DNA from: Pseudomonadota bacterium
GTDB taxonomy: Bacteria; Pseudomonadota; Alphaproteobacteria; Rhizobiales; Devosiaceae
Direction: 5' to 3'
Length of the DNA: 10,395 nt
NCBI GenBank assembly: GCA_023433985.1
Contig: JAEYTN010000419.1
Span: forward strand, 1 to 10,395
The position numbers and the translations under genes were made by a program. The notes under the pieces were generated by a model. It did not search any database. It worked only from the letters and a program-made list of their open reading frames with translations, and was not told the origin of the DNA. Below are positions 5,311 through 10,395 of the stretch, one piece after another (the stretch's first letter is position 1; each line of letters opens with the position of its first letter).

Positions 5311-6255
5311 ATGTCGCTGAAAATCGCCGTGCAGATGGACCCCATCGCTTCGATCAATCCGGCGGGGGATTCCACCTTTGCGCTGATGCTCGAAGCGCAG
5401 GCGCGCGGCCACCGGGTCGAGTACTATGTCCCCGGCACGCTGGCGCTGCGCGACAACCGGGTGTCCGCCGACGTGGCGCCGATCACCGTGTTCGACAAGC
5501 CCAGGGGCGAGCACTATGCGCTCGGCGAGTTCGCCCGCGTCGATCTCTCCACCTACGATGTCGTGTTGATGCGGCAGGATCCGCCCTTCGACATGAACTA
5601 CATCACCATCAGCCACATCCTCGAGCGCATCCACCCCGGCACCTACGTGGTGAACCCGCCCGCCACCGTGCGCAACGCACCCGAGAAGATCCTCGTCACC
5701 GAGTTCCCCGAGCTGATGCCGCCCACGCTGGTGACGCGCGACCGCAGCCTGATCCACGCCTTCCGCAAGGAGCACGGCAACATCATCCTCAAGCCGCTCT
5801 ACGGCAATGGCGGCGCCGGGGTATTCTTCCTGCAGGCCGGCGACCAGAACCTCGCCTCGCTGATCGAGCTGTTCGAGCAGAACTACCGCGAGCCCTTCAT
5901 GGTGCAGAAATACCTGCCCGACGTCAGGAAGGGCGACAAGCGCATCATCATTGTCGACGGCGAGCCCGTGGCCGGCCTCAACCGCGTCCCGGCCGAGGGC
6001 GAGGCGCGCTCCAACATGCATGTCGGCGGCCGCCCGGAGCTGTCGCCGCTCACCGAGCGCGAGCGCGAAATCTGCGCCACCATCGCCCCGGCGCTCAAGG
6101 AGCGCGACATGATCTTCGTCGGCATCGACGTGATCGGCGACTACCTCACCGAAATCAACGTCACCAGCCCCACCGGCATCCGCGAGATCAAGCGCTTCGG
6201 CGGCCCCGACATCGCGGGCATGATCTGGGATGCCATCGAGAAGCGGCGGCGCTGA
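5311..6255 (+). CDS. gshB: Glutathione synthetase
   Basis: GshB joins gamma-glutamylcysteine and glycine with ATP to make glutathione in the cytoplasm. The 314-aa product is close to E. coli GshB (316 aa). It opens with [20 protein letters not shown], then [26 protein letters not shown], the ATP-grasp loop [15 protein letters not shown], the [10 protein letters not shown] and [13 protein letters not shown] segments, and the C-terminal metal/substrate site [20 protein letters not shown]. The ATG at 5311 is chosen because AGGA (5301-5304) lies six bases upstream; the longer in-frame reading back to 5143 runs through yraN in another frame. It is the last gene of the rsmI-yraN-gshB group and is followed by a strong hairpin. 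Confidence 0.97.
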   Translation: MSLKIAVQMDPIASINPAGDSTFALMLEAQARGHRVEYYVPGTLALRDNRVSADVAPITVFDKPRGEHYALGEFARVDLSTYDVVLMRQDPPFDMNYITISHILERIHPGTYVVNPPATVRNAPEKILVTEFPELMPPTLVTRDRSLIHAFRKEHGNIILKPLYGNGGAGVFFLQAGDQNLASLIELFEQNYREPFMVQKYLPDVRKGDKRIIIVDGEPVAGLNRVPAEGEARSNMHVGGRPELSPLTEREREICATIAPALKERDMIFVGIDVIGDYLTEINVTSPTGIREIKRFGGPDIAGMIWDAIEKRRR

Positions 6256-6261
6256 AAGCAG

Positions 6262-6286
6262 AAGGCCGGGCTCGGGGCCCGGCCTT
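6262..6286. terminator. Probable bidirectional terminator hairpin after gshB
   Basis: AAGGCCGGGC, loop TCGGG, GCCCGGCCTT: a perfect 10-bp stem lying 7 bp after the gshB stop and 21 bp before the stop of the convergent beta-barrel gene. No long U run follows on either strand, so termination efficiency is uncertain, but position and symmetry fit a shared terminator. Confidence 0.75.
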
Positions 6287-6307
6287 GAAACCTGCTGGCG
6301 GCGAGGC

Positions 6308-6877
6308 TCAGAAGCTCAGCCGCACACCCACCAGCGCGGTGTTGGTGGGCGCACTGATATCGTTGCCGTTGATCTCGACCGCGTCGAACGTGTCCTGGTG
6401 CTTGAACTCGGCGAACAGCGCCATGCTCTCGGTCATGTTGGCGCGCACGCCCACCGCGGCGGAGTAGCCGGCGCCCCAGGCGTCGTCGGTCACGCCATTG
6501 TCGGTGAAGGCGACGTTGATGGCGCCCAGGCCGAGCGAGCCATAGACCGCAAAGCTGTCATTGAGGGCCACCGCGTACTCGCCTTCCGCCATGACCGAGA
6601 AGTTGCTGAGCGACGCGTCGGGCTCGACATCGTACTCGGCCTCGCCGGTCTTCATCACATCGAGGCCCAGCGAGAACCCGGCCGGCAGCTCGACGCCGAA
6701 CGCGGCGCCCGCGGCCCAGGTAGTGGCCATGCTGTAGTCGGTGCCGTTATAGGTGGAATCGGTGCCGATGGCGGCGCCACCGTAGACTTCGGCATAGAAC
6801 CGGCCCCAGTCCTCGGCGAGCGCGGCACCCGGCATCAGGATCGCGGCAGCAGCAACGATGATTTTCAACGTTTTCAT
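6308..6877 (-). CDS. Outer-membrane beta-barrel protein
   Basis: This 189-aa protein has a clear signal peptide (MKTLKIIVAAAAILMPGAALA, cut before E22) and then the pattern of a small 8-stranded barrel: repeated short amphipathic strands such as GRFYAEVYGGAAIG, TTWAAGAAFGVEL, FSLGLDVMKTG, FSVMAEGEYAVAL, FAVYGSLGLGAINVAF and MALFAEFKHQDTF. It ends in NTALVGVRLSF, whose terminal Phe is the usual signal for BAM-dependent insertion. It resembles the OMP_b-brl / Omp25-type porin-like family of Rhizobiales; the specific role is unknown. AGGGGGA five bases upstream of the ATG supports the start. It is convergent with gshB and divergent from the MarC gene. Confidence 0.85.
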   Translation of the reverse strand: MKTLKIIVAAAAILMPGAALAEDWGRFYAEVYGGAAIGTDSTYNGTDYSMATTWAAGAAFGVELPAGFSLGLDVMKTGEAEYDVEPDASLSNFSVMAEGEYAVALNDSFAVYGSLGLGAINVAFTDNGVTDDAWGAGYSAAVGVRANMTESMALFAEFKHQDTFDAVEINGNDISAPTNTALVGVRLSF

Positions 6878-6942
6878 GACGTCCCCCTGTATCTGTTGTT
6901 GCCGCTCTAGTCCTTGGTGCCTGAATGAAAGATGAACCGCGA

Positions 6943-6971
6943 TTGCTCGTAGCCCGCGACTTTCCTATTTT
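6943..6971 (+). promoter_or_regulatory. Candidate promoter of the MarC-family gene
   Basis: TTGCTC (6943-6948) and TATTTT (6966-6971) are spaced by exactly 17 bp and would start transcription near 6978, giving a leader of about 19 bases that includes GGGGGA (6980-6985). The hexamers are only partial matches to the housekeeping consensus. Confidence 0.4.
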
Positions 6972-6996
6972 ACGCTAACGGGGGACTGTTGTCTTC

Positions 6997-7641
6997 ATGC
7001 CAATCGACACGCTTCTGTTAGCGCTTACGACATTCTTCGCCACCATCGGCCCCGCCGACCTGCTGCTGGTCTACGCGGCGCTGACCCAGAAGGTGACGCA
7101 GGCCGAGCGCCGGGCCATGGCGCTGCGCGGTACGCTGATCGCCACCGCCATCCTGCTGTTCTTCGCGGTGTTCGGCGAGGCGATGCTGCGCCTCTTCGGC
7201 ATCACGCTGCCGGCGCTCCGGATCGCGGGCGGCGTGCTGCTGCTGCTCATTTCCATCGACATGGTCTTCGCCCGCCATTCGGGCGGCACAGGCACCACGC
7301 CCGAAGAGGAGAACGAGGCGCAAAGCCGCCCCGACATTTCGGTTTTCCCGCTCGCCACGCCGTTGATCGCCGGTCCCGGCGCCATCAGCGCGGTGATCCT
7401 TCTCACCACCGGCACCGGCGGCTTCACGCTCGCGTGGTTCGTGGTGGTCGGGGCGCTGCTCGCCATCCTGCTGCTCTGCTACCTGGTGATGCTGGTCGCC
7501 ATCCCCATCCAGCGGCTGCTCGGCATCACCGGCCTAGCCGTGGTCAGCCGCGTCGTTGGCGTTCTCCTCGCCGCGCTCGCCGTGCAGTTCCTGCTCGACG
7601 GCGTGAAGGCCAGCGGACTTCTTGGCGCGGTGGTGCAGTAG
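6997..7641 (+). CDS. MarC family integral membrane protein
   Basis: This 214-aa protein is strongly hydrophobic, with about six membrane segments (roughly 5-29, 45-66, 72-92, 114-138, 142-170 and 183-206). It carries the MarC/UPF0056 hallmark PLATPLIAGPGAISAVILL and the N-terminal TTFFATIGPADLLLVYAAL. The family was once tied to multiple antibiotic resistance, a link later withdrawn, and its transport substrate is unknown. The start at 6997 has GGGGGA at 6980-6985, a somewhat long 11-base spacing. An acidic/polar loop (HSGGTGTTPEEENEAQSR) separates the third and fourth segments. It is monocistronic as far as the window shows and is followed by a repeat copy. Confidence 0.88.
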   Translation: MPIDTLLLALTTFFATIGPADLLLVYAALTQKVTQAERRAMALRGTLIATAILLFFAVFGEAMLRLFGITLPALRIAGGVLLLLISIDMVFARHSGGTGTTPEEENEAQSRPDISVFPLATPLIAGPGAISAVILLTTGTGGFTLAWFVVVGALLAILLLCYLVMLVAIPIQRLLGITGLAVVSRVVGVLLAALAVQFLLDGVKASGLLGAVVQ

Positions 7642-7670
7642 GGTCGGCACGCCTCTCCATCACTGCGGAT

Positions 7671-7730
7671 GATCCTCCACCGTCGCAGACGGGGGAGGGG
7701 GACCAGCCGCAGGGCGGTGGAGGGGGCGTC
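7671..7730 (+). repeat. Palindromic repeat, full copy 3
   Basis: This 60-bp copy of the element at 1330-1388 is identical except at the two hairpin tips. The first hairpin (7674-7698) is CCTCC, A/G mismatch, CCGTC, loop GCA, GACGG, GGAGG, so the inner stem changed on both sides while keeping pairing. The second hairpin tip reads GCCGCAGGGC. It lies 30 bp after the MarC gene and ahead of the terminator of the small basic gene on the other strand. Confidence 0.87.
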
Positions 7731-7740
7731 CAACTCACCC

Positions 7741-7773
7741 GAAAAGAAAAGGCCACAGCTTCCGCCACGGCCT
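7741..7773 (-). terminator. Intrinsic terminator of the 41-aa gene
   Basis: On the minus strand AGGCCGTGGC, loop GGAA, GCTGTGGCCT forms a 10-bp stem (three wobble pairs) followed directly by TTTTCTTTTC. It lies 24 bp beyond the stop of the small gene and is the clearest rho-independent terminator in the window. Confidence 0.8.
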
Positions 7774-7797
7774 CTGTAACGTCCGTCCCCCGCCGCC

Positions 7798-7923
7798 TTA
7801 CTTCTTCTTTGCCGGCGCGGCGGCGGTGCTGGAACTGGTGAGGCCGGCGGTAGCCGCCACCTTCACCTTTTCCTTCTTGGGCTTCTTGGCTTCCTTGTTC
7901 GAACGCAGCTGTCCCTTGGCCAT
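7798..7923 (-). CDS. Small lysine-rich protein, 41 aa, unknown function
   Basis: The product begins MAKGQLRSNKEAKKPKKEK, continues with a hydrophobic/Thr/Ser stretch (VAATAGLTSSSTAAAPA) and ends in KKK. It is very basic and probably unstructured. I recall similarly short MAKGQ.RSN.E.KKPKK proteins being common in Proteobacteria without a known function; nucleic-acid or ribosome binding would suit the charge but is inference. The ATG at 7923-7921 is chosen over an upstream in-frame start at 8007 because GAGAGGGGA precedes it at a proper distance and the family-like sequence begins at this Met. It has a dedicated intrinsic terminator downstream. Confidence 0.75.
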   Translation of the reverse strand: MAKGQLRSNKEAKKPKKEKVKVAATAGLTSSSTAAAPAKKK

Positions 7924-7978
7924 TGTCCGTCCCCTCTCGGTTGCTGCCGGCATCAGCGCCAGCTGGAAAACAAACCTG

Positions 7979-8007
7979 AGGCTAGAACTCTGGCGGAATG
8001 CTGGCAA
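7979..8007 (-). promoter_or_regulatory. Weak candidate promoter of the 41-aa gene
   Basis: On the minus strand TTGCCA (8007-8002) and TAGCCT (7984-7979) are separated by 17 bp, giving a leader of roughly 50 bases. The -35 is good and the -10 poor, so this is only a candidate within the 111-bp gap behind the GH25 gene. Confidence 0.3.
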
Positions 8008-8034
8008 TCGGCGCCGGCCCGCGAGTCACTGCCT

Positions 8035-8874
8035 TTACTTCGTCGTGCAACGCCCCTGCGGGCCAAGGATGTGCAGCCGCCGCGGGTCGCAGCCGGTGAG
8101 CAGGAACTGCACCCACTGGTCCTGCGTGCCGTAGAAGGCGTTGCGGTCGACCTCGGTGTTGACGCCGCTCATCGTGCCGGTCTGCGTCCACTGCCACATC
8201 AGCCAGTCGTTCTTGCCGTTGTACTTGTGGTGTGGTTCGGCGCCGGTGGAGCGCAGCCAGAACGACGAGTCGAAGTGCTCGCCTTCGAGCACGTCGCGGT
8301 AGAAATTGATGTCGGTATAGATGACCGGCACCTTCTTGGTGTGGGCTTCCATCGCCGCCAGCATCACCCGCACCTTCTCGAGGATGTCGGCGCGGTTGTG
8401 CTTGTTCTTGCACTTGGAGTGGTTGTTCCACTCGAGGTCGAGCACCGGCGGCAGCGAGTCGTAGTCGGCGGGCACGTTGCGGACGAACCAGTCCGCCTGC
8501 TCCGAGGCGAGGCTGCACCAGGTCATGAAGTGGTAGGCGCCGCGGGCCACCCCGGCGGCGCGCGCGCCCTCCCAGTTGGCGTAGAAATTGGGGTCGATGT
8601 AGTCCTTGCCCTCGGTCGACTTGATGTAGATGAAGTGCGTCCCGCCGGCGCGCGCCTTGGCGAAGTCGACCCGGCCCTGGTAGCGCGCGATGTCGAGCCC
8701 CTGGATCGGCAGCCCCCAGGCGCGGCGCACCCCGTCATGCGGATCGTTGTCGCCGGGAATGCCCACGTGGTAGCTCGGCGAGCGGCCGCAGGCGGCCAGC
8801 GTCAGCAGGGCGAGCAGCAGCAGGAGCGGCTTGAGGAACGAGGTCGCGATGCGGGGCGCGGCGGCAAGGCTCAT
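8035..8874 (-). CDS. GH25 family muramidase-like lipoprotein
   Basis: This 279-aa protein is predicted to be a lipoprotein: hydrophobic LLLLLALLTLAAC with the lipobox L-A-A-C29. The rest is a glycoside hydrolase family 25 (Chalaropsis-type lysozyme) barrel: GLDIARYQGRVDF with D61, FIYIKSTEGKDYIDPNFYAN with E88, GAYHFM, the catalytic pair region PPVLDLEW (D146, E148), VPVIYTDINFY, and WLMWQWTQTG...VDRNAFYG near the end. GH25 enzymes cut the MurNAc-GlcNAc bond of peptidoglycan; here it would act in the periplasm or at the outer membrane, in wall remodelling. Four further Cys (in TWCSL, SKCKN, TGCDP and GRCTTK) could form disulfides. ATG at 8874 is preferred; a TTG three codons upstream (8883) is also possible, and neither has a strong ribosome binding site. 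It is divergent from yifB. Confidence 0.87.
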   Translation of the reverse strand: MSLAAAPRIATSFLKPLLLLLALLTLAACGRSPSYHVGIPGDNDPHDGVRRAWGLPIQGLDIARYQGRVDFAKARAGGTHFIYIKSTEGKDYIDPNFYANWEGARAAGVARGAYHFMTWCSLASEQADWFVRNVPADYDSLPPVLDLEWNNHSKCKNKHNRADILEKVRVMLAAMEAHTKKVPVIYTDINFYRDVLEGEHFDSSFWLRSTGAEPHHKYNGKNDWLMWQWTQTGTMSGVNTEVDRNAFYGTQDQWVQFLLTGCDPRRLHILGPQGRCTTK

Positions 8875-8880
8875 GCTGGA

Positions 8881-8912
8881 CAAAGGCTTTCGGCAGATGT
8901 GTACAGCCTTTG
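8881..8912 (-). promoter_or_regulatory. 8-bp inverted repeat just upstream of the GH25 gene
   Basis: CAAAGGCT (8881-8888) and AGCCTTTG (8905-8912) are perfect inverted repeats with a 16-bp spacer, starting 6 bp before the GH25 ATG. It could be a leader hairpin or the operator of a dimeric regulator. Confidence 0.35.
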
Positions 8913-9064
8913 AATCAACATGCCCCGCTTAATGAAACCTTGCGCTAACCCTTTGATATTCCAGCATGGTTAATGCAGCGGCAGGGTCTGTGGCGGGCGT
9001 GCTTCGTGTTCTCTTAATGTTCTTGATCGCCTCGTAAATCTCCTGATACGGTCGGCCCGGGTTT

Positions 9065-9070
9065 GGGGAG
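9065..9070 (+). promoter_or_regulatory. Ribosome binding site fixing the yifB start
   Basis: GGGGAG ends seven bases before ATG 9078, the first Met of a sequence (MVTRVATVAFQGIEA) that matches the family's usual N-terminus. Confidence 0.7.
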
Positions 9071-9077
9071 TTTCCGG

Positions 9078-10395
<1,318 letters not shown>

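Noticed and set aside
6230..6910. Plus-strand 226-aa open frame opposite the beta-barrel gene
   Set aside because: The minus strand encodes a signal peptide and a complete barrel ending in Phe; the plus frame is its shadow.
7674..7698. Repeat hairpin as the intrinsic terminator of the MarC gene
   Set aside because: The stem is strong but is followed by GGGGA rather than a U run, so it is annotated only as a repeat.
7924..8007. N-terminal extension of the 41-aa protein to 69 aa
   Set aside because: The extension has no ribosome binding site and unrelated composition; the internal Met has a good site and starts the family-like sequence.
8071..8913. Plus-strand 280-aa open frame opposite the GH25 gene
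   Set aside because: His/Val/Arg-rich antisense frame with no recognisable motif; GH25 motifs are clear on the minus strand.

Overview
The window is GC-rich chromosomal DNA of an alphaproteobacterium. The protein sequences and the rsmI-yraN-gshB order point to the order Hyphomicrobiales (Rhizobiales), possibly a Devosia-like lineage. That placement is inferred from family resemblance only. All long genes use the same GC-rich codon style, and I see no integrase, transposase, tRNA, rRNA, CRISPR array or phage gene. It is an ordinary core-genome region of housekeeping genes, interrupted by a dispersed palindromic repeat family.

Layout: bases 1-235 (minus) are the start of a dihydroorotase gene (pyrimidine synthesis), divergent by only 36 bp from a YgfZ-type folate-binding protein (272-1117, plus). 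A 351-bp gap filled with palindromic repeats follows, then an HD-domain phosphohydrolase of the YfbR type (1469-2083) and an unrecognised membrane-anchored or secreted 172-aa protein (2177-2695). A convergent LpoA-like lipoprotein gene (2700-3926, minus) ends 4 bp away. It diverges from an apparent operon of rsmI (16S rRNA 2'-O-methyltransferase, 4057-4944), yraN (nuclease-fold protein, 4913-5302, overlapping rsmI by 32 bp) and gshB (glutathione synthetase, 5311-6255), closed by a strong hairpin. An outer-membrane beta-barrel protein (6308-6877, minus) is divergent from a MarC-family membrane protein (6997-7641). After another repeat copy come a 41-aa lysine-rich protein (7798-7923, minus) with its own intrinsic terminator, a GH25 muramidase-like lipoprotein (8035-8874, minus), and the divergent YifB/ComM-type AAA+ ATPase (9078 to the window edge, truncated).

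How the genes fit together: two products are envelope lipoproteins plausibly acting on peptidoglycan (LpoA-like, GH25), one is a beta-barrel and two are membrane-associated. The rest are pyrimidine, glutathione, nucleotide, Fe-S and rRNA-modification housekeeping genes. The lpoA/rsmI/yraN neighbourhood is also conserved in Enterobacteria.

I did not find a new defence, mobile or biosynthetic system. The most useful signals are the repeat family, whose copies differ only at the hairpin tips and keep base pairing; the dihydroorotase with Gln in place of the first metal-binding His; the small basic protein; and the unassigned 172-aa protein with a possible CtrA box upstream.
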